A stretch of DNA of 64,000 nt. Source: Flavobacterium lindanitolerans. GTDB taxonomy: Bacteria; Bacteroidota; Bacteroidia; Flavobacteriales; Flavobacteriaceae. The notes below the pieces were generated by a model. That model did no database searches. It had not been told where the DNA came from and was given only the letters and a program-made list of their open reading frames with translations. Below, one piece after another: positions 1-8,635 of this stretch. Both the position numbers and the translations under genes were made by a program. Location: NCBI RefSeq assembly GCF_002846575.1, contig NZ_PJND01000007.1, forward strand, positions 1,736,001 through 1,800,000, in the 5' to 3' direction. The stretch's first letter is position 1; each line of letters starts with the position of its first letter.

Positions 1-226
1 TTTGTTCCAGATGCTTGATGATTTCTTTTCCGTAATAGATATTTTTGATGTTTTTCCTGAAAAAGACCTTCAGGAAAGCATTATAAATTTTATAATAAAA
101 ATTAGGATATTTATATTTAAAATTATGGAAGTCAATATGGTGTACAGTGTGACCGTCCTGTTTTAAGACTTTAGCAATTCCTTCATTCAAACCCCAATTG
201 TCAAAACTAATCAACGCAATTTTCAT
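1..226 (-). CDS. Putative glycosyltransferase, N-terminal part only
   Basis: The reading frame opens at an ATG at 226 and leaves the window at base 1, so only about 75 residues are visible. The start MKIALISFDNWG followed by a polar helix and HTVHHIDFHNF resembles the first Rossmann strand and helix of GT-B fold glycosyltransferases. The neighbouring genes are glycosyltransferases and a sugar kinase, which fits surface-polysaccharide assembly. The start is supported by a strong Shine-Dalgarno sequence just upstream. No catalytic motif lies inside the window, so the family and sugar cannot be named. Confidence 0.55.
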   Translation of the reverse strand, partial: MKIALISFDNWGLNEGIAKVLKQDGHTVHHIDFHNFKYKYPNFYYKIYNAFLKVFFRKNIKNIYYGKEIIKHLEQ

Positions 227-237
227 CTATCTCCTTT
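227..237 (-). promoter_or_regulatory. Strong Shine-Dalgarno sequence
   Basis: On the minus strand AAAGGAGATAG ends directly before the ATG at 226. Bacteroidota genes usually lack such a sequence, so this one is notable and fixes the start of the partial glycosyltransferase. Confidence 0.6.
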
Positions 238-612
238 GTATCGGTTTGCAATAAGAAATTACGAAATAATTTCTTAAAATGGAACCTGATTTTGCTTTTT
301 GTTTTATGTCTTTTGCCTAAATGTTGGTTGCTTCAATTCTCAATATTACTTGCAAAATGCTTGTAAAAAAATTTGATTTCCGCAAAGATAAGTTTTTTTA
401 AACGGAAGAAACAAGCAATATGGATAATATGTTAAAAAAATCTTAATTAAATTGACAATCAATAATTTACAGGTGTTTTTAATGAGGATTTACCAATTAA
501 GATTAGAATTTAAACAGTAAAAAGCAAAATAACAGTCTTAAAACTGAAACTTTAAAATAAATTCTTAGGGGGTGAGATGCTTGTGATAGAGAAGTCGAAT
601 CTCGACTCAAGA
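238..612. other. Intergenic region without a recognised gene
   Basis: About 375 AT-rich bases between two minus-strand genes. It should hold the promoter of the gene at 1-226, but no clear TAnnTTTG box was found. A short inverted repeat, AGTCGA at 593-598 with TCGACT at 602-607, lies just past the stop of the gene at 613-1464; it has no T-run, so it is not a convincing terminator. Confidence 0.5.
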
Positions 613-1464
613 TTATTTTATTTTATAAACACCCAATGCCTTTTTTATCTTTTTGCTTAAAAGAACCAATTTTACATACAATCGGTTTTTCAAACTCAGG
701 AACATCCAGTTTTTATAGGGAATAAGTTCTTTTTCAATCAGGCTGTTCATTTTCTCTGATACAATAAAATCTTTATTGATATGCGCCCATTTTACATTGT
801 CGTAACCGTCAAACTCATTCACCTTGTTTTTTTCATGAATGATTGACATCCATAAACGCTTGTCTGTAATCTGCGTAATACGGGTTTCCTTTTTCCACAA
901 CGTATGGTCGTTAAACCAAACAGTTTTCGGGTTTTCATTTTTTTCAATCAGGCTTATGAACGGATTGAAAATATGTTCTTTTTTACCTAATATGTAACGG
1001 GGTTTTACCTGTAGAGAATAGCCTTTGATAACATCAACAGCCTGATATTCCTGTGACTGAAATTTGTGCTGTACTTCGTTGATGAAATTTTTATGGATAC
1101 AATCGTCATTGTCAATTCTTGAAGTAATCAAATAAGGAACATTCTGTGCATCTTCAGAAATAAACTGTTGGATAGCCGGATAAAATTCAGGCATACCATC
1201 AATATAAAAGGCTTTGATGTTTGTCTTATCCGAAATCAGGTTAGTTATGGCACTTTTATATTTTTCGGGTGTTGTAGTGTCAAAAAATATAAGCCAGTTA
1301 AAATCCGTATTGGTCTGCGCCACAACAGATGGGAAGCAAAAGTTCTCAAAGAGCCACATTCTGTCTTCCATCCACTCGTCGGTCAGTAAGGTTTCGTTAT
1401 TTTTAGTAACGTTCCAATCAGGATTTCTCAGATTAAACCTAGTAATTAGATAGTGTTTAAACAT
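613..1464 (-). CDS. Putative rhamnosyltransferase-family glycosyltransferase
   Basis: A 283-residue protein starting MFKHYLITRFNLR, with a stretch near residues 30-70 (WMEDR...FCFPSV...QTNTDFNWLIFFD) that matches the layout of the Pfam putative rhamnosyltransferase family. An acidic cluster, SRIDNDDCI near residue 117, is a plausible nucleotide-sugar/metal site. The C-terminus is basic. It has no signal peptide, so it probably acts on the cytoplasmic side of the inner membrane during lipopolysaccharide or capsule assembly. It diverges from the kinase gene at 1575, and both belong to the surface-glycan group at 1-4226. The sugar specificity is unknown. Confidence 0.72.
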   Translation of the reverse strand: MFKHYLITRFNLRNPDWNVTKNNETLLTDEWMEDRMWLFENFCFPSVVAQTNTDFNWLIFFDTTTPEKYKSAITNLISDKTNIKAFYIDGMPEFYPAIQQFISEDAQNVPYLITSRIDNDDCIHKNFINEVQHKFQSQEYQAVDVIKGYSLQVKPRYILGKKEHIFNPFISLIEKNENPKTVWFNDHTLWKKETRITQITDKRLWMSIIHEKNKVNEFDGYDNVKWAHINKDFIVSEKMNSLIEKELIPYKNWMFLSLKNRLYVKLVLLSKKIKKALGVYKIK

Positions 1465-1518
1465 TTATTGGGTGCTAATTAACCTTTCGGCAATTTTTTT
1501 GTAAAATTAAATTAATTA

Positions 1519-1551
1519 TTTGAACTCTAAAATCGAAAATGGTTACTTTTG
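1519..1551 (+). promoter_or_regulatory. Bacteroidota-type promoter
   Basis: TTTG at 1519-1522, a 21-base spacer and TACTTTTG at 1544-1551 match the TTTG/TAnnTTTG promoter of this phylum. Transcription would begin shortly before the kinase gene at 1575. Confidence 0.6.
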
Positions 1552-1574
1552 TGAACAAAATAAGAAAAGCATAA

Positions 1575-2333
1575 ATGCACGAAGTTTACAATCCAAAATT
1601 CCTACACCAGAAAGAAGCCATACGGGACTGTATTGCTAATTTTGAGGCTAAAGGTATTTTGTTTGTTGACGGAAAGCGCAACAAAATCAGGCTCTTTGAA
1701 TTGGATGAGATTACATTGAATGTCAAATCGTTCAAGATTCCTAATTTTATCAATCAGGTAGCCTATAAATTTTTCAGACGTTCAAAAGCCAGACGTTCTT
1801 TTGAGTTTGCCAATATTTTGCTGGAAAAAGGAATAGGAACCCCTCAGCCCATTGCTTATTTTGAAAATTTCAAAAATGTTCTTTACGACAGTTATTACAT
1901 CAGCGAACAGTTGAATGCAGATTTGACGTTTAGGGAATTGACAACAGATTTGAATTATCCTGACCACGAGACCATACTAAGGCAGTTTGTGCGGTTTTCA
2001 TTTAATTTACATGAAAATGGTATAGAATTTCTCGACCACACGCCAGGTAATACACTGATTAAAAAGAACGGTGAAGGGAATTATAATTTCTTTTTGGTTG
2101 ACCTGAACAGAATGCAGTTTCATAAGTCCATGACCTTGAAGCAGCGTATTATCAATTTATCCAAACTCACACCCAAAAGAGAATTGGTTGAAGTAATGAG
2201 CGACGAATATGCAAAGCTTTATGGCAGGCCTTATGAAGAGGTTTTGCAAATGATGATTGTTGAAACGGAATCATTCAGAAACAGGTTTCATAGAAAGAAG
2301 CGGCTCAAGAAAAAACTGTTTTTCTGGAAATAA
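1575..2333 (+). CDS. Lipopolysaccharide kinase (WaaP/KdkA/InaA-like)
   Basis: A 252-residue protein with the reduced protein-kinase fold of lipopolysaccharide core and Kdo kinases. The catalytic loop reads LHENGIEFLDHTPGN (about residues 148-162), giving the expected Asp and Asn. It is followed by VDLNRM, which replaces the DFG-type metal-binding motif. The C-terminus is very basic (RKKRLKKK), fitting contact with the membrane or an anionic lipid. It has its own promoter and is followed 22 bases later by a glycosyltransferase, so the two are probably co-transcribed. The likely role is phosphorylation of a sugar in the inner core of lipopolysaccharide. Confidence 0.75.
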   Translation: MHEVYNPKFLHQKEAIRDCIANFEAKGILFVDGKRNKIRLFELDEITLNVKSFKIPNFINQVAYKFFRRSKARRSFEFANILLEKGIGTPQPIAYFENFKNVLYDSYYISEQLNADLTFRELTTDLNYPDHETILRQFVRFSFNLHENGIEFLDHTPGNTLIKKNGEGNYNFFLVDLNRMQFHKSMTLKQRIINLSKLTPKRELVEVMSDEYAKLYGRPYEEVLQMMIVETESFRNRFHRKKRLKKKLFFWK

Positions 2334-2355
2334 TTTTTTTGCATTTAAATAGATT

Positions 2356-3168
2356 ATGAAAGCATCCGTAATAATGAGTACCTATAATTCTGAAGAATGG
2401 CTTGAAAAAGTCATATGGGGATTTAGTGTGCAAACTGAACTCAACTTTGAAATTATTATTGCAGATGACGGGTCAAAACCTAAAACCAAAGAATTGCTGG
2501 ATACTTTAAGACCGCAACTTTCAATGCCGTTAATTCATGTATGGCAGGAAGATAACGGTTTTCAAAAGTCACAAATACTCAATAAGGCAATTGTTGCTTC
2601 CAATACAGATTATCTTATTTTTACGGATGGCGATTGTATTCCGAGGAAAGATTTTGTGGAAACACATCTTCACTATCGTGAGAGGGGCTATTTTCTTTCC
2701 GGAGGCTATTTTATGCTTCCGATGAATATTTCACAGGCTATCACAAAAAATCATATCCTGCACCAGAATTGTTTTGATGTAAAATGGCTTGTTGGGCGAG
2801 GCCTTAAAAAGTCATTTAAAAACACAAAACTTTCTGCTACCGGTTTATGGGCAAAGTTCCTGAACTTTATTACGCCAACAAAAGCAACCTGGAACGGACA
2901 CAATGCTTCCGGCTGGAAGGACGATTTGGTTGCTATCAATGGCTTTAACCAGGAAATGCAATATGGTGGACAGGATAGGGAACTGGGTGAAAGGCTTTTT
3001 AATAAAGGGCTAAAATCAAAACAGATTCGATACAGTGCCATCGTAGTTCATCTCGACCATGCAAGAGGCTACGTAAATGAAGCTACCTGGAAAAAGAATT
3101 TTGCTATTCGTGAAAATACCCGAAAAAATAAGGTTATCAGGACGCCAATCGGGATTGATTCCAATTAA
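2356..3168 (+). CDS. Glycosyltransferase family 2
   Basis: A 270-residue GT-A glycosyltransferase. It opens with MKASVIMSTYNSEEWL, has the UDP-binding IIADDGS motif near residue 40 and the DGD metal-binding triad (FTDGDCIPR) near residues 90-98. The later NASGWKDDLVAINGF and GGQDRELGERL motifs are typical of the galactosyltransferase C-terminal region (Glyco_transf_7C-like). There is no transmembrane segment. The gene overlaps the convergent glycosyltransferase gene by four bases at 3165-3168, with the two stop codons interleaved. It probably adds a sugar to the lipopolysaccharide core or O-antigen. Confidence 0.85.
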   Translation: MKASVIMSTYNSEEWLEKVIWGFSVQTELNFEIIIADDGSKPKTKELLDTLRPQLSMPLIHVWQEDNGFQKSQILNKAIVASNTDYLIFTDGDCIPRKDFVETHLHYRERGYFLSGGYFMLPMNISQAITKNHILHQNCFDVKWLVGRGLKKSFKNTKLSATGLWAKFLNFITPTKATWNGHNASGWKDDLVAINGFNQEMQYGGQDRELGERLFNKGLKSKQIRYSAIVVHLDHARGYVNEATWKKNFAIRENTRKNKVIRTPIGIDSN

Positions 3169-4226
3169 TTTTTTTCCAGATAACTGTTGAGTTCCGGCAG
3201 AATGAGTTCCGGAGTAAAAGACTCGTACAGTTTCATGGCCTGATTTCTCATTTCTTTTGCAGATTTTTTACCATATAATTCCGGTTTGAAATCTTTAAGA
3301 TGAACAGAAGCATAATGTATGCCATCTTCAAACGAATTCCAGGCTTCCTTTTTTATCCATGTAGAAAATATTGTGAATGTAGGCTTGAATAGGGCCTTGG
3401 CCATATTTACGGCCCCGCCTTCGTTGCCAATCAGGGCATTGCAATGATAAGTAATCGATAAAAATTCCCGAATGCTTCCCGGAACAATGTTAATCTTAAT
3501 GTTCTTTTGTGTTTCCGGCTGGCACAGTTCGAATATTTTTTTTGCCTGTTCCGCCTGTGATGGCATGTAGTTAAACAGAAGCGTAGCGTTGGTTTTGGCA
3601 ACTATGGCATCAAGTAACTTTGCCATATAAAGAAAAGGATAGGTTTTATTATGACCACTACCCAAAACACCAATCATATAGATTTTTTTGGAAAAATCGA
3701 TATTGTTTTGAATCAGGATATCTTTTCCTTTTTTAATTTCTTCTTCTGTCAGGAAAATTTTAGGGCGATTGTCAAGCGGAATACCAGAAGAAAAAGGCTG
3801 TAGCAACAGCATTCTGTTCTCAATAGCCAGACCGGCTGAAGTTTTTGGTTTTGAAAGTTCCTTAAACGTGTCCGTATATAAAAAGTTGGTATAGGACTTA
3901 TGAAATCCGATTTTCTTCTTTGCGCCTGACATTCCTACAACAAGATTGCTTTCCAGCTTTCCGTAGGCATCAACAACAATATCGTATTTCTCTTTTCGGA
4001 TAGAAACCAGAAAACGCAGGAGCATTTTTTTGCTTTTGCGAAATTCTTCCTTGAAAAGTACCAAATTATCAATATTGGGATTGTTTTCTACCACCGGCTT
4101 TGTGAAAGGATAAATCAGGTAGTCAATCTGTGCATCAGGATAAATAGTCCTTAAGTTGTTGCAAAGAATAGAACTGGCCAAAACATCGCCTATCATTTTC
4201 TGCTGGATTACAAGTATCTTTTTCAT
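3165..4226 (-). CDS. Glycosyltransferase family 9 (heptosyltransferase-like)
   Basis: A 353-residue GT-B enzyme. The N-terminus MKKILVIQQKMIGDVLASS is the family's first strand and acceptor-site helix. The C-terminal half has GVLGSGHNKTYPF and GNEGGAVNMAKALFKPT, matching the nucleotide-sugar site of family 9. Members transfer heptose or a related sugar to the lipopolysaccharide inner core. It is convergent with the family 2 gene and closes the glycan group. The downstream minus-strand neighbours are not adjacent, so it is probably transcribed alone. Confidence 0.85.
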   Translation of the reverse strand: MKKILVIQQKMIGDVLASSILCNNLRTIYPDAQIDYLIYPFTKPVVENNPNIDNLVLFKEEFRKSKKMLLRFLVSIRKEKYDIVVDAYGKLESNLVVGMSGAKKKIGFHKSYTNFLYTDTFKELSKPKTSAGLAIENRMLLLQPFSSGIPLDNRPKIFLTEEEIKKGKDILIQNNIDFSKKIYMIGVLGSGHNKTYPFLYMAKLLDAIVAKTNATLLFNYMPSQAEQAKKIFELCQPETQKNIKINIVPGSIREFLSITYHCNALIGNEGGAVNMAKALFKPTFTIFSTWIKKEAWNSFEDGIHYASVHLKDFKPELYGKKSAKEMRNQAMKLYESFTPELILPELNSYLEKN

Positions 4227-4248
4227 GAAAATTGTATGAATTACAAAT

Positions 4249-4319
4249 TAATAATTAGGAATTACGAATTATGCCAGGCAGGTTGTTCGTAATTCCTAAT
4301 TTCAATTCCTAATTATTAT
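4249..4319. repeat. Intergenic inverted repeat with two competing right arms
   Basis: AATTAGGAATTACGAA (4253-4268) and TTCGTAATTCCTAATT (4286-4301) are perfect 16-bp inverted arms. A second partial copy of the right arm (AATTCCTAATTATTA, about 4305-4319) can instead pair with 4249-4263. The element fills the gap between the convergent ends of neighbouring minus genes and reaches the end of dapD. It may work as a terminator or belong to a dispersed repeat family. Confidence 0.65.
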
Positions 4320-5131
4320 ACGGCTACATCGTATTCTCTCAGTGCGTTGTTTAAAGAAGTTTTCAAATCGGTAGAAGGTTTTCTTTTTCCGATAATTAAA
4401 GCGCAAGGAACCTGAAATTCTCCTGCAGCAAATTTTTTAGTATAACTGCCCGGAATCACAACCGAACGTGCTGGCACGACACCTTTCATTTCTACAGGCT
4501 CATCACCGGTCACATCTATAATTTTTGTAGAAGCTGTCAGACAAACATTAGCGCCAAGAACTGCTTCTGTTTCAACGCGAACACCTTCAACTACAATACA
4601 TCTCGAACCAATAAAAGCACCATCTTCAATGATTACAGGAGCAGCTTGTAATGGCTCTAAAACACCGCCAATTCCTACACCACCGCTCAAATGCACGTTC
4701 TTGCCAATCTGGGCACAACTACCTACGGTAGCCCAGGTATCGACCATCGTACCTTCATCTACATAAGCACCAATATTGACATAACTTGGCATTAAGATTA
4801 CACCACTCGAAATATAAGCACCATGACGGGCTACAGCATTAGGAACAACACGAATTCCTTTTTCGGCATAGCCTTTTTTCAAAGGCATTTTGTCATGATA
4901 TTCAAAGATTCCTGCTTCAAGGGTTTCCATTTTTTGAATAGGGAAGTACATTACAACTGCTTTCTTTACCCATTCATTAACTTGCCATCCACCGGCAATT
5001 GGTTCAGCTACGCGTAATTTTCCACTGTCTAGCAGTTCGATAACCTCGCGGATTGCTGTGGTTGTTTTTTCTTCCTGAAGCAGGGCTCTATTTTCCCATG
5101 CCTGCTCTATAATTGTCTGCAAAGTGCTCAT
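4316..5131 (-). CDS. dapD: 2,3,4,5-tetrahydropyridine-2,6-dicarboxylate N-succinyltransferase
   Basis: DapD transfers succinyl from succinyl-CoA to tetrahydrodipicolinate in the succinylase branch of lysine and meso-diaminopimelate synthesis in the cytoplasm. The 271-residue length is usual. The N-terminal helical domain (1-100) carries the WQVNEWVKKAV segment. The rest is a left-handed beta-helix of hexapeptide repeats, with family signatures RHGAYIS, YVNIGAYVDEGTMVD and VGIGGVLEPLQAAPV. Start ATG 5131 is followed by the conserved LQTIIEQAWENR. A -7 box lies just upstream on the minus strand. Confidence 0.95.
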   Translation of the reverse strand: MSTLQTIIEQAWENRALLQEEKTTTAIREVIELLDSGKLRVAEPIAGGWQVNEWVKKAVVMYFPIQKMETLEAGIFEYHDKMPLKKGYAEKGIRVVPNAVARHGAYISSGVILMPSYVNIGAYVDEGTMVDTWATVGSCAQIGKNVHLSGGVGIGGVLEPLQAAPVIIEDGAFIGSRCIVVEGVRVETEAVLGANVCLTASTKIIDVTGDEPVEMKGVVPARSVVIPGSYTKKFAAGEFQVPCALIIGKRKPSTDLKTSLNNALREYDVAV

Positions 5132-5147
5132 AAAATTTGATTTTCAG

Positions 5148-5155
5148 CAAAGATA
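5148..5155 (-). promoter_or_regulatory. -7 promoter box of dapD
   Basis: TATCTTTG on the minus strand, 17 bases before the dapD ATG. No well-spaced -33 TTG was found; a TTG at 5171-5173 is only 15 bases away and lies at the edge of a palindrome. Confidence 0.5.
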
Positions 5156-5174
5156 TGTTTTTTTCGTTTTCAAC

Positions 5175-5201
5175 CCTGCCAGAGTTTCAAACTCTGGCAG
5201 G
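5175..5201. repeat. Intergenic palindrome with CTGCCAG/CTGGCAG core
   Basis: CCTGCCAGAGTTT (5175-5187) and AAACTCTGGCAGG (5189-5201) are perfect 13-bp arms around one base; flanking CAACC and GGTTG extend the stem with one bulge. It lies between divergent genes, so it is not a simple terminator. A related palindrome is at 21387-21439. Confidence 0.75.
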
Positions 5202-5229
5202 TTGAATAAACGGATTTTACGTAAATTTG
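5202..5229 (+). promoter_or_regulatory. Probable promoter of the methyltransferase gene
   Basis: TTG at 5202-5204, 17 bases, then TAAATTTG at 5222-5229. The -33 element falls at the right edge of the palindrome at 5175-5201, so the repeat may affect expression. Confidence 0.5.
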
Positions 5230-5247
5230 TAAGACACCCTATTTCCT

Positions 5248-5985
5248 ATGAAAGATAATTTTTCAAATCAAGCTTCGGAGTATTCCAAGTTCAGGCCATC
5301 TTATCCGCCGGAACTTATTGAACATATCGTTTCGTTTACGGAATCGAGAGAAATGGCATTGGACGTGGCCACAGGCAATGGGCAGATTGCCCAAAAGCTA
5401 TCTGAATATTTCCAGACCGTATATGCTACAGATATCAGCGAAAATCAATTGCAGCATGCCAAACAATTATTAAATGTAATTTACAAAAAACTTCCTGCGG
5501 AAAAGACTGATTTTCAAGACAAACAATTTGACCTGATTACAGTAGCCCAGGCGATCCATTGGTTTGATTTTGACCAATTTTATGCAGAAGTGTATCGTTT
5601 ACTGAAACCCGACGGAATTTTTGCAATAATTGGTTATGGGCTTTTCCGTACTAATCCTGAGTCAGATAAGATACTTTCTGATTTTTATTACAATATTGTT
5701 GGCCCGTTTTGGGATGCTGAACGAAAATATCTGGATGAGAATTACCAAACGATTCCTTTTCCTTTTAAGGAATTGGAAACGCTCCATTTTCAAAATAAAT
5801 TTACATGGACTTTCGAGCAGCTTGTAGGTTATCTGGAAACGTGGTCGGCAGTAGAACATTATAAAGCGCATAACAACGAAAATCCAATCGATTTGATTCG
5901 TAAAGAATTAGAACTTACGTGGAATAGAAGTGATAAAACGGTTGTTTTTCCGATGCTTTTGAGATTAGGAAAATTAAAAATGTAA
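5248..5985 (+). CDS. Class I SAM-dependent methyltransferase
   Basis: A 245-residue protein with the SAM-binding motif I ALDVATGNGQIA near residues 37-48, motif II acidic residue in YATDISENQ, and the post-motif FDLITVAQAIHWFD near residues 93-106. This pattern is seen in the Methyltransf_11 group that includes trans-aconitate methyltransferase-like proteins. The AIHWFD motif is typical of that branch. The substrate cannot be told from sequence. It stands alone between dapD (divergent) and a lipoprotein gene whose promoter overlaps its stop codon. Confidence 0.82.
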   Translation: MKDNFSNQASEYSKFRPSYPPELIEHIVSFTESREMALDVATGNGQIAQKLSEYFQTVYATDISENQLQHAKQLLNVIYKKLPAEKTDFQDKQFDLITVAQAIHWFDFDQFYAEVYRLLKPDGIFAIIGYGLFRTNPESDKILSDFYYNIVGPFWDAERKYLDENYQTIPFPFKELETLHFQNKFTWTFEQLVGYLETWSAVEHYKAHNNENPIDLIRKELELTWNRSDKTVVFPMLLRLGKLKM

Positions 5986-5990
5986 TTTTG
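5958..5990 (+). promoter_or_regulatory. Bacteroidota-type promoter
   Basis: TTTG at 5958-5961, a 21-base spacer, and TAATTTTG at 5983-5990, overlapping the stop codon of the methyltransferase gene. It would drive the lipoprotein gene at 6008 and probably ruvX. Confidence 0.55.
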
Positions 5991-6007
5991 GCAATCTAAT
6001 TTGATTT

Positions 6008-6589
6008 ATGAAAATATTAGTTCCGTTCCTATTGGTGTTTTTGATAATTTCTTGTAAGAAAGAAGAAAGCTTGTCTTATGAATCTATGGAAGACATTAAT
6101 AAAAAGATAACCCAAAACAAGCCCTTTTTTGATTTTGATGAAGTAATACATTATCAGATTCCAATTGACGAGAATGAATATTATGATTTGATTTTAGCAG
6201 ATACAATTTCTGAAAAAGGTAAAATATTTGAATTTTTATTAAGAGAGCCTTGCCCGGAAACTAAAGAAGAAAAAATAAAGTTCAAAGAAGCCATTAAATC
6301 TGTTGATAAAGTAGAAAATACTGCTATCAATCCTAAGTATTACGATGAGCTGAGAACGCAGATTTTTGCAGAAAAGAGATGTAACCAATTTTTTATTGCC
6401 GCTTGCGACCCTATTTACAGAGATATCTTTATTTTTAAAATGAATAAGGAAGAAACAGGAATGGCAAAGATTTGTTTTAAGTGTGGATTATATAGTTTTT
6501 CAAATAAATCTGCAATTGTAGACTGTTTTAATATGAATGGTGAATTAAGCAGGCTTAAGAAAATAATTTCAGAAAATAAGAAAAGTTAA
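6008..6589 (+). CDS. Uncharacterised lipoprotein
   Basis: A 193-residue protein that I do not recognise. A hydrophobic N-terminus ends in the lipobox LIISC followed by KKEE, so it should be lipidated. The mature part is acidic and lysine-rich with five further cysteines, including a CFKCG pair near the C-terminus (KICFKCGLYSF). It ends one base before ruvX and probably shares its transcript, but no functional link is evident. Confidence 0.7.
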   Translation: MKILVPFLLVFLIISCKKEESLSYESMEDINKKITQNKPFFDFDEVIHYQIPIDENEYYDLILADTISEKGKIFEFLLREPCPETKEEKIKFKEAIKSVDKVENTAINPKYYDELRTQIFAEKRCNQFFIAACDPIYRDIFIFKMNKEETGMAKICFKCGLYSFSNKSAIVDCFNMNGELSRLKKIISENKKS

Positions 6590-6590
6590 A

Positions 6591-7007
6591 ATGCCAAGAA
6601 TACTAGCCATAGATTACGGACTAAAACGAACCGGAATTGCCGTTACAGACGAAATGCAGATTATTGCTTCCGGACTAACAACTATTCCTTCAGAAACAGC
6701 CATCACTTTTCTCAAAGATTACTTTGCTAAGGAAAAAGTAGAAAGAGTTTTGATAGGAGAACCCAAACAGATGGATTATACACCATCTGAAAGTGCAAAA
6801 CTGATTGAAGCTTTTGTAGAAAAATTTAAAAATAATTTTCCAGACCTGCCATTTGAAAGGGTTGATGAGCGGTTTACATCAAAAATGGCGTTCCAGACCA
6901 TGATTGATAGTGGGTTGAAAAAGAAACAACGTCAAAATAAAGCGCTGATAGATGAGATTTCGGCAACGATTATGCTTCAGGATTACTTATCCAGAAAAAA
7001 ATTCTAG
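6591..7007 (+). CDS. ruvX: Holliday junction resolvase-like / pre-16S rRNA nuclease
   Basis: A 138-residue YqgF/RuvX protein with an RNase H-like fold. The family signature ILAIDYGLKRTGIAV sits at residues 4-18, with catalytic Asp7. LIGEPKQMDY, the RVDERFTS motif near residue 90, and LIDEISATIMLQDYL with its late Asp/Glu follow. Family members process the 5' end of 16S rRNA and are proposed to resolve recombination junctions. Length is normal. It starts one base after the lipoprotein stop, implying coupling to that gene. Confidence 0.92.
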   Translation: MPRILAIDYGLKRTGIAVTDEMQIIASGLTTIPSETAITFLKDYFAKEKVERVLIGEPKQMDYTPSESAKLIEAFVEKFKNNFPDLPFERVDERFTSKMAFQTMIDSGLKKKQRQNKALIDEISATIMLQDYLSRKKF

Positions 7008-7087
7008 ATTTTATTTTTATTTTATTAAAAAACCTGTTTGTAATTTAAAATAGATATAAATAACAAAGTTTTTTGTTTCTTTCAAAG

Positions 7088-7095
7088 TATCTTTG
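7088..7095 (+). promoter_or_regulatory. -7 promoter box of mqo
   Basis: TATCTTTG lies 19 bases before the ATG at 7115. Its position rules out an in-frame ATG further upstream at 7073, which would be outside the transcript. No well-spaced -33 TTG is visible. Confidence 0.5.
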
Positions 7096-7114
7096 CACGA
7101 CAAAAATTTTTGTG

Positions 7115-8614
7115 ATGGCAACTACAACTTTAAGAACAGAAACGGATGTGGTTCTAATTGGCGCCGGAATCATGAGCGCTACTTTAGGTTTATTGCTTAA
7201 AGAACTGAATCCCAATATTAAAATTGAAATTTACGAGCGACTGGACATGGCTGCGGCCGAAAGTTCTGATGCATGGAATAATGCGGGAACAGGTCACTCT
7301 GCATTTTGCGAGCTCAATTATACTCCGGAGCTTGCAGGTGGAGAAATCGATACCAAAAAAGCTGTAAAGATTGCAGAATCTTTTGAAGTTTCGAAGCAGT
7401 TTTGGGCCTATCTGGTTGAAAAAAATCTTATCTCCAATCCTGAAAATTTTATCAAGAGTATCCCGCATATGAGTTTTGTTTGGGGTGAAGAAAATGTGGA
7501 TTTCCTGAAGAAAAGATATGACGCGCTTCAGCAATACAGTCTTTTCAAGGGAATGGAATATTCAGAAGATAAAGATAAAATACGTTCGTGGATGCCATTG
7601 GTTATGGAAGGCAGGAATCCAAAATCAGTTATTGCGGCTACTTCAATGAAAATTGGTACCGATGTAAATTTTGGTGAACTCACCCGAAGTATTTTTAATT
7701 ACCTTAAAACATTAGAAGGTGTTAGCATGAAGTTCCATCATGAAGTGAAAAGCCTGAAAAAAGGCGAAAATGGAAGATGGCAGATTAAGGTCAAAAATCT
7801 GGAGACAGGCGATAAAACCAAAATCAGTACACGTTTTGTTTTTATTGGAGCCGGAGGTGGTTCATTACCGTTACTTGAAAAAGCAGGTATTCCGGAAGGT
7901 GATGGTTTTGGAGGTTTTCCTGTAAGCGGTCAATGGTTGAAATGTGTCAATGAAGAAATAATCGCAAAACACAATGCCAAAGTTTATGGTAAGGCTTCTG
8001 TAGGTGCTCCGCCAATGTCAGTTCCGCATATCGATACCCGTATGATTGATGGTAAAAAAGCTTTATTGTTTGGGCCTTATGCAGGCTTTTCTACTAAATT
8101 CCTGAAAAATGGCTCGTATTTGGACTTGCCGCTTTCTATAAAACCGAATAACTTGATTCCGATGCTTTCAGCCGGATTCCATAACCTGCCTTTGACAAAG
8201 TATCTGATTGACCAGGTGCGTCAGTCGCCGGAAGACAGGCTTGAAGCCTTGAAAGAATACCTTCCGGACGCCAGGATGGAAGACTGGGTTTTAGAAACTG
8301 CAGGCCAACGCGTACAGGTTATCAAAAAAGGCGAGAATGGGGGAGGAGTATTGGAATTTGGAACAGAAGTCGTAACAGCGGGTGATGGTTCGTTAGCCGT
8401 TTTGCTAGGTGCGTCTCCGGGAGCTTCAACCGCAGTTTCGATTATGCTTGACCTGATTCAAAGATGTTTTTCTGAACACGAAAAAACAACAGAATGGCAG
8501 AAAAAGTTAAAAGAAATGGTTCCTTCGTATGGAATCTCATTAAACGATAATGAATCTCTGCTTCAGCAGGTAAGAGAACATTCTGCTAAAGTTTTGAAAT
8601 TAGATACGTTGTAA
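7115..8614 (+). CDS. mqo: Malate:quinone oxidoreductase
   Basis: A 499-residue FAD enzyme that oxidises malate to oxaloacetate and passes electrons to the quinone pool at the inner face of the membrane. It has the N-terminal dinucleotide-binding motif VVLIGAGIMSATLG (about residues 11-24) and family motifs such as SSDAWNNAGTGHSA, PHMSFVWG and VGAPPMSVPHIDTR. The C-terminus has LLGASPGASTAVSIML. I chose ATG 7115 because a -7 box lies at 7088-7095. A terminator follows at 8636. Confidence 0.95.
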   Translation: MATTTLRTETDVVLIGAGIMSATLGLLLKELNPNIKIEIYERLDMAAAESSDAWNNAGTGHSAFCELNYTPELAGGEIDTKKAVKIAESFEVSKQFWAYLVEKNLISNPENFIKSIPHMSFVWGEENVDFLKKRYDALQQYSLFKGMEYSEDKDKIRSWMPLVMEGRNPKSVIAATSMKIGTDVNFGELTRSIFNYLKTLEGVSMKFHHEVKSLKKGENGRWQIKVKNLETGDKTKISTRFVFIGAGGGSLPLLEKAGIPEGDGFGGFPVSGQWLKCVNEEIIAKHNAKVYGKASVGAPPMSVPHIDTRMIDGKKALLFGPYAGFSTKFLKNGSYLDLPLSIKPNNLIPMLSAGFHNLPLTKYLIDQVRQSPEDRLEALKEYLPDARMEDWVLETAGQRVQVIKKGENGGGVLEFGTEVVTAGDGSLAVLLGASPGASTAVSIMLDLIQRCFSEHEKTTEWQKKLKEMVPSYGISLNDNESLLQQVREHSAKVLKLDTL

Positions 8615-8635
8615 ATAAATAGAAATTATACAAAT

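Noticed and set aside
593..607. Terminator after the rhamnosyltransferase-like gene
   Set aside because: The AGTCGA/TCGACT hairpin has a three-base loop but no T-run on the relevant strand.
7073..7114. Longer N-terminus for malate:quinone oxidoreductase
   Set aside because: The upstream ATG at 7073 lies before the -7 promoter box (7088-7095), and the added residues do not match the family start.
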